64,000 nt of DNA, from NCBI RefSeq assembly GCF_015070385.1, contig NZ_JADCSA010000006.1, positions 62,001 to 126,000 of the forward strand. The letters run 5' to 3'. The stretch is from Nocardioides malaquae. GTDB lineage: Bacteria > Actinomycetota > Actinomycetes > Propionibacteriales > Nocardioidaceae. This document shows, one piece after another, positions 9,212-17,897 of the stretch. The notes under the pieces are model-generated. The model was not told where the DNA came from, searched no databases, and worked only from the letters and a program-made list of their open reading frames with translations. Made by a program: the position numbers and the translations under genes. How positions within the stretch are numbered: the stretch's first letter is position 1; every line of letters begins with the position of its first letter.

Positions 9212-9873
9212 CCTCGCGTACGTTTCCCCGCCACGCCCCACGCCGCTCGGCGGCGGTGCGGGGGTGGTGGGCGCGCAGCGTCGCCTCCGAGGCGGAGGAG
9301 TCGGCCTACGACCCCGGCGACTGGACGAAGGGGGCCCGGCTGGCGCGCCGGGGCGCGGTGGGCGAGATCCGTGTCGAGGCCGGCCAGGTCGTCGCGGCGG
9401 TGAGCGAGGGCGACGACGTGCAGACGGTGCAGGTGGAGGTGGAGGTCTTCTCGGCCGACGAGGCGCAGACCGTCGCCGAGGTGGTGGCCGGGGCGGCTGG
9501 CTGGGTCGGCACCCTGCTGTCCGGCCGGGTGCCCGACCAGCTCGACGAGGGGCTGGAGGAGTCGGGCGTCGAGCTGGTGCCCCACGGCGGGCTGCGCAGC
9601 TCCTGCACCTGTGACGCCTGGGTCGATCCCTGCCCGCACGCGTTGGCGGTGCTGCTCCAGGTGGCGTGGTGGGTGGAGGACGAGCCGCTGACCCTGCTCC
9701 ACCTGCGCGGCCTGGACCGGTCCGGGCTGACCGAGCGGGTGGCCGCGACCGCCCGACCCGGTGGGCCGGAGCCCTCTGGCGGGGGAGAGCCCGACGAGGA
9801 CCTGGCCATCGCCCTCGAGGCGGCCGAGTGGGCAGCGGTGGCGCTCGAGCAGGAGGACGACGCAGACGTCTGA
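9208..9873 (+). CDS. SWIM zinc-finger protein, partner of the SNF2 ATPase
   Basis: 221 residues. The SWIM zinc finger is C-x-C-x6-C-x-H (CTCDAWVDPCPHA) near residues 131-143, a DNA- or protein-binding module known from SNF2-type ATPase complexes. It starts with a GTG sharing 4 bp with the stop of the SNF2 gene, so the two are translationally coupled and probably form one complex. The C-terminal tail is acidic (EQEDDADV). It converges on the TetR gene with a 7-bp gap. A second SWIM protein lies at 61.9 kb. Confidence 0.85.
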   Translation: MTSRTFPRHAPRRSAAVRGWWARSVASEAEESAYDPGDWTKGARLARRGAVGEIRVEAGQVVAAVSEGDDVQTVQVEVEVFSADEAQTVAEVVAGAAGWVGTLLSGRVPDQLDEGLEESGVELVPHGGLRSSCTCDAWVDPCPHALAVLLQVAWWVEDEPLTLLHLRGLDRSGLTERVAATARPGGPEPSGGGEPDEDLAIALEAAEWAAVALEQEDDADV

Positions 9874-9880
9874 GGCTCGC

Positions 9881-10438
9881 TCAGGCGGCGTCCAGGGCGC
9901 GCATCGCCATCTCGGCGAGCAGCTCGCGCATCTCGGCGTCGGGCACCCGAGCGCTGCGCGGGGTGGAGTTGATGAGCCCGAAGGTCGCGTGGACGGTGGC
10001 CCGGGCGCGGTCGAGGGTCACCTCGGGTTGCAGCTCCCGCAGGGTGTGCGCCCACAGGTCGACGTAGTCGCGTTGCAGACCGCGCACCGTGTCGCGGGCG
10101 TCGTCGGGCAGCGAGCTCCAGTCGCGGTCCTGCACGATGATCAGCGCCTTGTGGGCGAGGGCGAAGTCGACGTGCCACTCGACGAGTGCGGCGAGTGCGG
10201 CGCGCGGGCCCTCCTCCGCTGCTGCTGCGGCCCGGCTGCGTCCGACGGCGAGCAGCTCCTCGGAGATGGAGACGAGCATCTCGGCGAGGATCGAGTCCTT
10301 GGAGGGGAAGTGCTTGTAGAGCGCCGGACCGGAGATGCCTGCGGCGGCTCCGAGGTCGGTGACCGAGACGCCGTGGAAGCCGCGACGGGCGAAGGCCTCG
10401 GCGGCGATGTCGAGGAGCTGCTGGCGTCGGGTGGTCAC
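9881..10438 (-). CDS. TetR/AcrR-family transcriptional regulator of the divergent acyl-CoA carboxylase operon
   Basis: 185 residues starting at GTG 10438. The N-terminal HTH is typical TetR (AFARRGFHGVSVTDLGAAAG, then GPALYKHFPSKDSILAEML); the C-terminal half is a helical ligand-binding domain. It faces the acyl-CoA carboxylase/HMG-CoA lyase operon across 109 bp containing two strong palindromes, one close to each start. By analogy with actinobacterial regulators of branched-chain or acyl-CoA catabolism it probably represses both directions until an acyl-CoA or related ligand binds. The ligand is inference. Confidence 0.88.
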   Translation of the reverse strand: MTTRRQQLLDIAAEAFARRGFHGVSVTDLGAAAGISGPALYKHFPSKDSILAEMLVSISEELLAVGRSRAAAAAEEGPRAALAALVEWHVDFALAHKALIIVQDRDWSSLPDDARDTVRGLQRDYVDLWAHTLRELQPEVTLDRARATVHATFGLINSTPRSARVPDAEMRELLAEMAMRALDAA

Positions 10439-10446
10439 CGTGGAAG

Positions 10447-10469
10447 GTTAACGGTTGCTCACCGTCAAC
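10447..10469. promoter_or_regulatory. Operator candidate 1 (TetR gene side)
   Basis: GTTAACGGT-tgctc-ACCGTCAAC, a 9-5-9 inverted repeat with one mismatch, 8 bp upstream of the TetR start codon. It shares the GGTTAA/TTAACC-like core with the second site 50 bp away, consistent with one regulator binding both and controlling itself. Confidence 0.6.
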
Positions 10470-10520
10470 GGGGGAGCCTGAAGAGCGGGACCCGGAACAG
10501 TGGACTGATCAGTGGACTCT

Positions 10521-10542
10521 GAGGTTAATGGTTGTTAACCTC
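10521..10542. promoter_or_regulatory. Operator candidate 2 (carboxylase operon side)
   Basis: GAGGTTAA-tggttg-TTAACCTC, a perfect 8-6-8 inverted repeat ending 5 bp before the ATG of the carboxyltransferase gene. A bound repressor here would block initiation of the operon. There is no room for a Shine-Dalgarno site between it and the ATG, so the mRNA may be leaderless or the site may cover the 5' end. Confidence 0.7.
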
Positions 10543-10547
10543 GGTCC

Positions 10548-12134
10548 ATGAGCCTCCACGACCTCACCGCCGAGCTGCGTGAGCGCCTCGACCTCGTCCG
10601 CCAGGGCGGCTCCGAGGCGGCGCGCGCCAAGCACACCGCCCGCGGCAAGCTGCTGCCCCGTGAGCGCGTCGACCGGCTCCTCGACCCGGGCAGCCCCTTC
10701 CTGGAGGTCGCTCCGCTCGCCGCCTGGGGCATGTACGGGAAGGACGCCGACGACACCAACGCCGTGCCCTCGGCCAGCGTGGTGGCCGGCGTGGGCCGCA
10801 TCCACGGCCGCAACGTCATGGTGGTCGCCAACGACGCCACCGTGAAGGGCGGCACCTACTACCCGATCACGGTCAAGAAGCACCTGCGCGCCCAGACGAT
10901 CGCCGCGGAGAACAACCTGCCGTGCGTCTACCTCGTCGACTCCGGCGGCGCCTTCCTGCCGATGCAGGACGACGTCTTCCCCGACCGGGAGCACTTCGGC
11001 CGGATCTTCTACAACCAGGCCAACCTGAGCGCCCGCGGCCTCGCGCAGATCAGCGCCGTGATGGGCTCGTGCACCGCGGGTGGGGCGTACGTGCCCGCGA
11101 TGAGCGACGAGACGGTCATCGTGCGCAACCAGGGCACGATCTTCCTCGGCGGACCGCCGTTGGTGAAGGCCGCGACCGGCGAGGTCGTCACGGCGGAGGA
11201 CCTCGGCGGGGGCGACGTGCACGCCCGCGTCTCCGGCGTCGTCGACCACCTCGCCGAGGACGACGACCACGCCCTGCAGATCGTGCGGAGCATCGTCGAC
11301 ACCCTGCCGCCGCTGAGCGGGTACGACGCGCCCGGGCGCCCGGCCTACGACAAGCGCGAGCCCGAGGAGCCGCTGGAGGACCCGCAGGGTCTCTACGACG
11401 TCGTGCCCACCGACACGCGCCAGCCCTACGACGTGCGCGAGGTGATCCGCCGCATCGTCGACGGCAGCCGCTTCCACGAGTTCAAGAAGCTCTACGGCGA
11501 GACCCTGGTGACCGGCTTCGCGCACGTCTGGGGCCACCCGGTCGGCATCGTCGCCAACAACGGCATCCTCTTCAGCGAGTCGTCGCGCAAGGGCGCCCAC
11601 TTCATCGAGCTCTGCAACAGCCGCGGCATCCCGATCGTCTTCCTGCAGAACATCACCGGCTTCATGGTGGGTCGCGAGTACGAGAACGCCGGCATCGCCC
11701 GCGAGGGCGCCAAGCTGGTGACCGCGGTCGCGACCAGCGTCGTGCCGAAGTTCACCGTCGTGATCGGCGGCTCGTTCGGCGCTGGCAACTACGGCATGGC
11801 GGGGCGGGCGTACGACCCGCGCTTCCTGTGGATGTGGCCCAACGCCAAGATCTCGGTCATGGGTGGCGAGCAGGCAGCGAGCGTGCTCGCGACCGTGCGC
11901 CGCGACGGGATCGAGGCGAAGGGCGGTGAGTGGTCGGCCCAGGACGAGGAGTCGTTCAAGGACCCGATCCGTGCCCAGTACGAGACCCAGGGCTCCGCCT
12001 ACTACTCCACCGCCCGCCTGTGGGACGACGGGATCATCGACCCCGTCGACACCCGCCGCGTCCTCGGCATGGGCCTCGAGCTGGCCGCCCAGGCCCCGAC
12101 CCCGGCGCCGTCCTACGGCGTCTTCCGGATGTGA
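10548..12134 (+). CDS. Biotin-dependent acyl-CoA carboxylase, carboxyltransferase (beta) subunit; probable methylcrotonyl-CoA carboxylase
   Basis: 528 residues, the usual length of methylcrotonyl-CoA/acyl-CoA carboxylase beta chains. Both halves carry crotonase-fold oxyanion-hole regions: [13 protein letters not shown] and [14 protein letters not shown] in the N-half, [11 protein letters not shown] and [20 protein letters not shown] in the C-half. It transfers carboxyl from carboxybiotin to the acyl-CoA. Position upstream of a biotin carboxylase/BCCP subunit and HMG-CoA lyase points to methylcrotonyl-CoA, an intermediate of leucine breakdown, as substrate. The stop overlaps the start of the alpha subunit gene. 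Transcription is likely controlled by the divergent TetR protein. Confidence 0.9.
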   Translation: MSLHDLTAELRERLDLVRQGGSEAARAKHTARGKLLPRERVDRLLDPGSPFLEVAPLAAWGMYGKDADDTNAVPSASVVAGVGRIHGRNVMVVANDATVKGGTYYPITVKKHLRAQTIAAENNLPCVYLVDSGGAFLPMQDDVFPDREHFGRIFYNQANLSARGLAQISAVMGSCTAGGAYVPAMSDETVIVRNQGTIFLGGPPLVKAATGEVVTAEDLGGGDVHARVSGVVDHLAEDDDHALQIVRSIVDTLPPLSGYDAPGRPAYDKREPEEPLEDPQGLYDVVPTDTRQPYDVREVIRRIVDGSRFHEFKKLYGETLVTGFAHVWGHPVGIVANNGILFSESSRKGAHFIELCNSRGIPIVFLQNITGFMVGREYENAGIAREGAKLVTAVATSVVPKFTVVIGGSFGAGNYGMAGRAYDPRFLWMWPNAKISVMGGEQAASVLATVRRDGIEAKGGEWSAQDEESFKDPIRAQYETQGSAYYSTARLWDDGIIDPVDTRRVLGMGLELAAQAPTPAPSYGVFRM

Positions 12135-14068
12135 TGACCGTGACCCGCCCGATCAAGACCCTGCTCGTCGCCAACCGCGGCGAGATCGCGCTGCGCGTCT
12201 TCCGCACCTGCGCCGAGCTCGGCATCCGTACCGTCGCCATCCACACGGCCGTCGACGCGGACGCTCCCCACGTGCGGGAGGCAGACGTACGCCTCGAGGT
12301 CGCGAGCTACCTCGACGTCGACGCCGTCGTGGCAGCGGCCAAGGAGGCCGGCGCGGACGCCGTGCACCCCGGTTACGGCTTCCTCTCGGAGCGCTCCGTC
12401 TTCGCCCGCGCCCTGGCCGACGCCGGCATCACGCTGGTCGGCCCGAGCGCCGAGGTGATGGACGCGATGGGCCGCAAGGACGCCGCCCGCGAGGTCGCGG
12501 TGGCCGCGGGCGTGCCGGTGATCCCTGCCTACGACATCGACGACGACCCGGCGACCTTCGCCTACCCGGTGCTGGTCAAGGCCGCCGCCGGCGGTGGCGG
12601 CAAGGGCATGCGGGTCGTACGCAGCGCTGCCGATTTCGCGGAGGCGCGCGCCGCTGCCGCCCGTGAGGGCCTCAACTCCTTCGGCGACGACACGCTGCTG
12701 GTGGAGAAGTACGTCGAGTCCGGCCGGCACATCGAGGTGCAGGTGATGGCCGACCACCACGGCACCGTCCGCCACCTCTTCGAGCGCGACTGCTCCACCC
12801 AGCGCCGCCACCAGAAGGTGCTGGAGGAGGCGCCCGCGCCCACGATCAGCGGCGCGCAGCGTGAGGCGATCACCGCGTCCGCCGTCGCGCTGGCCGCGCA
12901 GGTCGGCTACACCAACGCGGGCACCGTCGAGTTCCTGCTCGACACTGAGGCCAACGACGGGACGGGCGCGTTCTACTTCCTCGAGATGAACACCCGCCTG
13001 CAGGTGGAGCACCCCGTCACCGAGGAGGTCGTGCGGGTCCGCGGGGAGAAGCCCGACCTGGTCGCGATGCAGATCGCCGTCGCTGCTGGCGAGCGCCTGG
13101 ACTTCGACCAGTCCGACGTCACCCTCGAGGGCCACGCGATCGAAGGGCGGCTCTACGCGGAGGACTCGTTCGGTGGCTTCCTGCCGCAGGCCGGCACGGC
13201 GTCCTACGTCCACTGGGGCGGCGACGAGGACATCCGGCTCGACGTTGCCCTGGAGAGCGGTCAGGAGGTCAGCACCCAGTTCGACCCGATGCTCGGCAAG
13301 ATCATCGCCGTCGGCGCCGACCGGGAGGCAGCCCGCCGGGCGCTCGTCGAGGAGCTCGACGAGACCGTCGTGCTCGGCCTGACCACCAACGCCGGCTTCC
13401 TGCGGGCGTTGCTGGAGACCCCCGAGTTCGCGGAGGCGACGATCGACACCGCCTGGCTCGATCGCCACGAGGTCGCCCAGCCCGACCCTGCTGCGGCGCG
13501 TCGGCTCGCCGCCGCGATGCTCAGCCCGCGCACACGTGGCGACGCGGGTCCTTTCGCCGCCGACGGCTGGCGGATCGGTGGGACGCCGGCGCCACGCCGC
13601 GTCCGTCTGGACGAGTGGGTCGAGGTGCCCGACGAGGTCCACGTCAGCGAGCACGTGACCGTCAGCGGCCCCCTCTGGCTCGACCTGCCCGCCCTCCCGA
13701 TGATCGCGATCGACGCGCACGGTGAGGAGGCCGTCGGCTTCGTGGGCGCGGGCCACGTGGAGGTCGTGCACCGCGGCCAGCGCCACGTCTTCGCGCTGCC
13801 GGACCCGTTCGCCGACGCCGCCGGCGCGGCCGGCGGCGGCACGCTGACCGCCCCGATGCCGGGCACGGTGCTCGAGGTGGTGGCCGCCGTCGGTGACACG
13901 GTGGAGGCCGGCCAGGTGCTCGGCATGATGGAGGCCATGAAGATGGAGCTCTCCCTCAAGGCGCCCTTCGCCGGCACCGTCACCGAGGTCGGCGCCGGGG
14001 TCGGTGACCTTGTCGGCCTCGGGGCGACCCTCTTCGTGGTCGAGCCTGCCGAGGAGGACGCGTCATGA
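12134..14068 (+). CDS. Acyl-CoA carboxylase alpha subunit (biotin carboxylase plus biotin carrier domain)
   Basis: 644 residues from the ATG at 12134, which shares a base with the preceding stop (TGATG). Domains: biotin carboxylase N-terminal (TLLVANRGEIALRVFRTC), ATP-grasp with the glycine loop KAAAGGGGKGMRVV and EMNTRLQVEHPVTE, the C-terminal BC domain, a linker, and a biotinyl carrier domain ending around MMEAMKMEL, whose Lys is biotinylated. It carboxylates biotin using ATP and bicarbonate and hands it to the beta subunit. Its stop overlaps the HMG-CoA lyase start (ATGA). Confidence 0.93.
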   Translation: MTVTRPIKTLLVANRGEIALRVFRTCAELGIRTVAIHTAVDADAPHVREADVRLEVASYLDVDAVVAAAKEAGADAVHPGYGFLSERSVFARALADAGITLVGPSAEVMDAMGRKDAAREVAVAAGVPVIPAYDIDDDPATFAYPVLVKAAAGGGGKGMRVVRSAADFAEARAAAAREGLNSFGDDTLLVEKYVESGRHIEVQVMADHHGTVRHLFERDCSTQRRHQKVLEEAPAPTISGAQREAITASAVALAAQVGYTNAGTVEFLLDTEANDGTGAFYFLEMNTRLQVEHPVTEEVVRVRGEKPDLVAMQIAVAAGERLDFDQSDVTLEGHAIEGRLYAEDSFGGFLPQAGTASYVHWGGDEDIRLDVALESGQEVSTQFDPMLGKIIAVGADREAARRALVEELDETVVLGLTTNAGFLRALLETPEFAEATIDTAWLDRHEVAQPDPAAARRLAAAMLSPRTRGDAGPFAADGWRIGGTPAPRRVRLDEWVEVPDEVHVSEHVTVSGPLWLDLPALPMIAIDAHGEEAVGFVGAGHVEVVHRGQRHVFALPDPFADAAGAAGGGTLTAPMPGTVLEVVAAVGDTVEAGQVLGMMEAMKMELSLKAPFAGTVTEVGAGVGDLVGLGATLFVVEPAEEDAS

Positions 14069-15027
14069 GCCACGGCGACCTGCCGATGACGGTGCCCGCC
14101 GCGCCGTTCACCCCCGCCCCCATGCCGGAGCGGGTGACGATCTACGAGGTCGGCCCCCGCGACGGACTGCAGAACGAGTCCGCCGTCGTGCCGGTCGCGG
14201 TCAAGGCCGAGATGATCACCCGGCTGCTCGACGCCGGCCTGCCGGTCATCGAGGCGACCAGCTTCGTGCACCCGAAGTGGGTGCCGCAGCTGGCCGACGC
14301 CGCCGAGCTGATGGGCCTGCTCGTCGACCGGATCGGTGACGCGGCGCGCCGGATGCCGGTGCTGGTGCCCAACGAGAAGGGCCTCGACCGCGCCCTGGAC
14401 CTCGGCCTGGAGCACGTTGCCGTCTTCGGCTCCGCGACCGAGACCTTCGCGCAGAAGAACCTGAACCGCTCCTACGACGAGCAGTTCGCGATGTTCGAGC
14501 CGACCGTGCGCCGCGCGCGCGACGCCGGGATGGACGTACGCGGTTATCTCTCGATGTGCTTCGGCGACCCCTGGGAGGGTGCCGTCCCCGTCGAGCAGGT
14601 CGTACGCGCTGGCGTACGACTGCTGGAGATGGGCGCGGGCCAGCTCTCCTTGGGCGACACGATCGGCGTCGCGACCGCCGGCCACGTGCAGGCGATGGTC
14701 GCCGCGTTCGCCGAGGCGGGCGTGGGCGTCGACCGGCTGGCGATGCACTTCCACGACACCTACGGCCAGGCGCTCGCCAACACCCACGCGGCGCTGCAGG
14801 TCGGCGTCACCACCTTCGACGCCTCCGCGGGCGGCCTGGGTGGCTGCCCCTACGCGAAGTCGGCCACCGGCAACCTCGCCACCGAGGACCTGGTCTGGAT
14901 GCTGCGGGGCCTCGGCGTCGAGACCGGCGTCGACCTCGACGCAGTCGTCGACACCACGGTCTTCATGGCCGACGCCCTCGGCAAGTCGCCCGCCTCGGCG
15001 GTCGCGCGGGCGTTGGCCGGCGCCTGA
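14065..15027 (+). CDS. Hydroxymethylglutaryl-CoA lyase
   Basis: 320 residues, an HMG-CoA lyase TIM barrel. It cleaves HMG-CoA to acetoacetate and acetyl-CoA in the last step of leucine catabolism. Signatures: EVGPRDGLQNE near the start (Arg-Asp catalytic and metal ligands), the HFHDTYGQALAN metal site, and GGLGGCPYAKSATGN holding the catalytic Cys. It overlaps the carboxylase alpha gene by 4 bp, making a compact three-gene operon. The isovaleryl-CoA dehydrogenase and methylglutaconyl-CoA hydratase of the pathway are not in this window. Confidence 0.92.
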   Translation: MSHGDLPMTVPAAPFTPAPMPERVTIYEVGPRDGLQNESAVVPVAVKAEMITRLLDAGLPVIEATSFVHPKWVPQLADAAELMGLLVDRIGDAARRMPVLVPNEKGLDRALDLGLEHVAVFGSATETFAQKNLNRSYDEQFAMFEPTVRRARDAGMDVRGYLSMCFGDPWEGAVPVEQVVRAGVRLLEMGAGQLSLGDTIGVATAGHVQAMVAAFAEAGVGVDRLAMHFHDTYGQALANTHAALQVGVTTFDASAGGLGGCPYAKSATGNLATEDLVWMLRGLGVETGVDLDAVVDTTVFMADALGKSPASAVARALAGA

Positions 15028-15036
15028 TCAGGGCGC

Positions 15037-15052
15037 CCGACTGACGAGTCGG
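15037..15052. terminator. Hairpin between convergent genes
   Basis: CCGACT-GACG-AGTCGG, a perfect 6-bp stem with a tetraloop in the 27-bp gap between the HMG-CoA lyase gene and a convergent secreted-protein gene. Probable bidirectional terminator; no long T run. Confidence 0.45.
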
Positions 15053-15054
15053 TC

Positions 15055-15552
15055 TCAGGAGGTCGGGGCCAGCCACTGGGTGTCGGGGAAGCCGAGGGCC
15101 CGGAAGGTGAGCACGAAGGTGCCCTCCTGCCCGAAGACGTCGTTGCCGAAGTAGAGCCCGTCCTCGATCGGCACGACGTCGCCGCCGCGGACCTGGGTCT
15201 GGTAGGTGAAGACCACGGGGTCGGTGTTCCCGCCCGGACGGGGCGCCAGCGTCCACCCCGTCGGAGCCGTGTTCTCTGTGTAGACCAGCGGAGCGCCCGA
15301 GGTGGGCTCGAAGGTCACCGTCAGGGTGAGGGTGGAGGGCCCCGCGTCGCCGGTGAAGGTGAGGGAGGCCCCCCGGAAGACGTAGTTGTAGAAGGCGCCG
15401 TCGAAGTCCGGTGCGCTCCCGCCCGGGTTGTACGTGAGCCCCACGGTCGAGGCCGCGAAGGCCGGCGCGGCGGCGCTCACCGCGACGACGGGCACGCTCC
15501 ACGCGGCGGTGCGGACGACGGTGCGGCGCGAAGGCGTGAACGGCGGCGTCAT
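15055..15552 (-). CDS. Secreted protein with Tat-like signal peptide, unknown function
   Basis: 165 residues from the ATG at 15552. The N-terminus SRRTVVRTAAW followed by a hydrophobic Ala/Val stretch and AAPAFAAS looks like a twin-arginine (Tat) signal with cleavage after AFA. The mature part is Gly/Thr/Pro rich with many short beta-strand patterns, suggesting an extracellular beta-sandwich. A longer in-frame start at 15663 would disrupt the signal peptide and overlap the divergent gene. Function not recognised. Confidence 0.75.
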   Translation of the reverse strand: MTPPFTPSRRTVVRTAAWSVPVVAVSAAAPAFAASTVGLTYNPGGSAPDFDGAFYNYVFRGASLTFTGDAGPSTLTLTVTFEPTSGAPLVYTENTAPTGWTLAPRPGGNTDPVVFTYQTQVRGGDVVPIEDGLYFGNDVFGQEGTFVLTFRALGFPDTQWLAPTS

Positions 15553-15661
15553 GGGCGTGAGCGTAGGGGGAGCGCGGCCCGGCCCGGAGGAAAACGTCGA
15601 TTCTCCTCGAACTGGCTGGTGGGAGCCGGCGGTCGACGACGGCGCTGGCACAATCGGAACC

Positions 15662-16744
15662 ATGAGCCGGGTCGTCTACCTCCACATCGGTGCGCCCAAG
15701 ACGGGCACCACCTACCTCCAGGACCGCCTGGCGCGCAACGCCGACCACCTCGCGGGCCACGGGGTGACGGTGCCGAGTCGCCGCGGGGTGCCGGCCGACC
15801 TCTTCCACTTCCGCGCCGCCCTCGACCTGCTGGGTGAGGACTGGGGCGGCCCCACCGGTCACGCGGTGGGTGCCTGGGACTCCCTCGTCTCCCAGGTGCG
15901 GCGCTCGACGGGCACCGTGGTGGTCAGCCACGAGATCCTCGCCCCGGCCCGCCCCGAGTACATCGCCAAGGCGATGAACGACCTCTCCGACGCCGAGGTG
16001 CACATCGTCTACTCGGCGCGCGACCTCGGGCGGCAGCTGCCCGCCGCGTGGCAGGAGTCGATCAAGCAGGGCCGTCGGTGGAGCTTCGCGACCTTCCTCA
16101 AGCGGGTCGACACCGGCCACAACTGGTTCCACCGGGCCCTCGACCTGCCCCACGTGCTCAACAACTGGAGCTCCAAGCTCCCGCCCGAGCGCATCCACGT
16201 CGTCACCGTGCCCCACGAGCGTGGCCGCGACGTGCTCTGGCACCGCTTCTGCCAGGCGTTCGGCATCGACCCCGCGTGGGCGCCCTACGACAGCGAGCGC
16301 ACCAACCGCTCCCTGGGCATCGCCGAGACCCAGCTGATCCGGCGGCTCAACCGTCGCCTCGAGACGGGCGTACGCCGCCAGATCACCTACGACCTGCTGA
16401 TCCGCGAGATGCTCGCCGAGCGTGAGCTGGTCAACCGCAAGAGCCGCCCCGTGACGCTGCCGCCCGACCGGTGGGAGAGCGTCGAGGAGCAGGCCCAGAT
16501 CTGGATCGACTGGCTCGAGGGCAGCGGCGTCGACGTCATCGGCGACGTGGAGGACCTGCGTCCGCGCCGGCCCGACCCGGAGACCAGGTGGGTCGACCCC
16601 GACCGGATCCGTCCGCGCAAGCAGCTCGACGCCGCCCTCGACGCCCTCGCGGCGATGACCCGGGAGGCCGCCGTGCGCACCGAGCAGCCACCGACCGTCA
16701 CCGAGGTCCTCAAGCACCGGGCCCGGCAGCTGCGGGCGAAGTGA
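15662..16744 (+). CDS. Sulfotransferase-like protein (copy 1)
   Basis: 360 residues from ATG 15662. The N-terminus YLHIGAPKTGTTYLQDRL matches the PAPS 5'-phosphosulfate-binding loop of sulfotransferases; the VHIVYSARDLGRQLPAAWQ segment fits the 3'-phosphate-binding region. It probably transfers sulfate from PAPS to a cell-surface or secreted acceptor; the acceptor is unknown. It is about as similar to the gene at 17898 as expected for paralogues (shared GxPKTGT, SHEIL, RDL.RQ.PA.WQE). Its stop overlaps the GTG of the next gene, so the cluster is an operon. Confidence 0.75.
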   Translation: MSRVVYLHIGAPKTGTTYLQDRLARNADHLAGHGVTVPSRRGVPADLFHFRAALDLLGEDWGGPTGHAVGAWDSLVSQVRRSTGTVVVSHEILAPARPEYIAKAMNDLSDAEVHIVYSARDLGRQLPAAWQESIKQGRRWSFATFLKRVDTGHNWFHRALDLPHVLNNWSSKLPPERIHVVTVPHERGRDVLWHRFCQAFGIDPAWAPYDSERTNRSLGIAETQLIRRLNRRLETGVRRQITYDLLIREMLAERELVNRKSRPVTLPPDRWESVEEQAQIWIDWLEGSGVDVIGDVEDLRPRRPDPETRWVDPDRIRPRKQLDAALDALAAMTREAAVRTEQPPTVTEVLKHRARQLRAK

Positions 16745-17883
16745 GCGACGCCGCGGCGGGCCGGTCCCGCGCCTGGGGGTGGGTGGCCCACCTGCGCGCC
16801 GGCGGCACGACCCAGTGGTCGCAGTGGCAGGGGAGCGCCGCACCGGGCGGGCGGGTGCTGCCGGGCGCCGCCCAGCTCGAGCTGGTGCGCCGCCTGCACC
16901 TGACCGCCCCGGCCGGCGCCAGCGTGCCCGCAGCACTCGTCGAGCGGGTGCTCGCCGCGACTCCCGCGGGCCGCGCCCCGGCGGAGTACGAGCTCGTCGG
17001 CGCCGAGCACGACGTCCGCTTCGGGTTGCCGGCCGTCGACCCCTCCGCGTTGCCCGACGAGGAGCTGCTGCGCACCGCCGCCCACCTGGTGGCCCAGGAC
17101 CTCGTCGCGCTCGGCCCGGTGCCGCGCAGCGTCGGACGGCCCCGACCGTGGCGCCCGCGGGTGCGGGTGGCCGGGGACCCGTGGCTGCGCAGCGAGCTGC
17201 AGCGTCGCCTTCCCGAGCACGGCCACCCACCGCGGCGCCGTTCGAGGGTCGTCGTGGTGGGCGCCCCACTGCCGGTGATGCTGGCCGACGCCTGGACCCA
17301 TGCCTGCTTCGAGCGGGCCGCGATCGGCTGGGAGGAGTGGCTCGAGCAGTGGCGCGAGAGCGGCGGCCTGCCGCCGGGCGTCGGCATCGCCGCGATCGCC
17401 CAGCGCTGGGCCGCGCGCGTCGGACGCGACCGGGTGCAGGTCGTCGTCGACGAGACGCAGCTGCCCGCGGCGCTGGGACGTTCGCTGCCGCGCGCTGCCC
17501 GGCGCGAGGGCAACCTCGTACGCCGCCCCGGACGCCCCAGCGCGGCGCTCGCCCGCCGGGTCGCCGTCTCTCTCGACCTGCTCGCGCCAGTGGCCGAGCA
17601 CCGCAGCCTGCTGCGCGACGGCCTGTTGCCGCGGTTGCCGGACGACTGCTTCGACACCGGGCTGCCGGTGCTGCCGCCCGAGCACCGCGGGTGGGTCACC
17701 GAGCGGGGTGACCGCGTCGCGGCTCGCCTGCGCCGGGCTGGATACGCTGTGGCTCCTCGCCAGTGGGCACCTGACGGCCCCGGGACGCCGGTGGACACCC
17801 CACCACTGACCGGTGGCGGGGCCAGTGGGGCCCTCGACCTCGCCCTCCGCCTGCTGCGGAGCGAGTGGCGGGGCCAGGAGTGA
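16741..17883 (+). CDS. Unknown protein between two sulfotransferase-like genes
   Basis: 380 residues starting at GTG 16741, which overlaps the previous stop. Arg/Ala rich and apparently soluble, with repeated hydrophobic beta-type segments (RSRVVVVGAPLPVMLADAW, DRVQVVVDETQL) and no recognisable nucleotide-binding loop. The first part (WVAHLRAGGTTQWSQW) is distinctive. Sandwiched between two sulfotransferase-like genes and coupled to the first, it probably acts in the same surface-modification pathway, but no enzymatic function can be assigned from sequence. Confidence 0.65.
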   Translation: MSDAAAGRSRAWGWVAHLRAGGTTQWSQWQGSAAPGGRVLPGAAQLELVRRLHLTAPAGASVPAALVERVLAATPAGRAPAEYELVGAEHDVRFGLPAVDPSALPDEELLRTAAHLVAQDLVALGPVPRSVGRPRPWRPRVRVAGDPWLRSELQRRLPEHGHPPRRRSRVVVVGAPLPVMLADAWTHACFERAAIGWEEWLEQWRESGGLPPGVGIAAIAQRWAARVGRDRVQVVVDETQLPAALGRSLPRAARREGNLVRRPGRPSAALARRVAVSLDLLAPVAEHRSLLRDGLLPRLPDDCFDTGLPVLPPEHRGWVTERGDRVAARLRRAGYAVAPRQWAPDGPGTPVDTPPLTGGGASGALDLALRLLRSEWRGQE

Positions 17884-17897
17884 TCAGGAGTAACGGC

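Noticed and set aside
6329-9241. 970-residue minus-strand open frame opposite the SNF2 gene
   Set aside because: Antisense to a gene with all SNF2 motifs; composition typical of shadow frames, no domain.
12113-13786. 557-residue minus-strand open frame opposite the carboxylase alpha subunit
   Set aside because: Shadow of a well-supported gene.
15428-15661. N-terminal extension of the first sulfotransferase-like gene
   Set aside because: Overlaps the divergent Tat-signal gene and precedes the conserved PAPS loop start; ATG 15662 is the better start.
14963-17269. 768-residue minus-strand open frame across three genes
   Set aside because: Runs antisense through HMG-CoA lyase, secreted-protein and sulfotransferase loci with a Pro/Arg-rich product; not coding.
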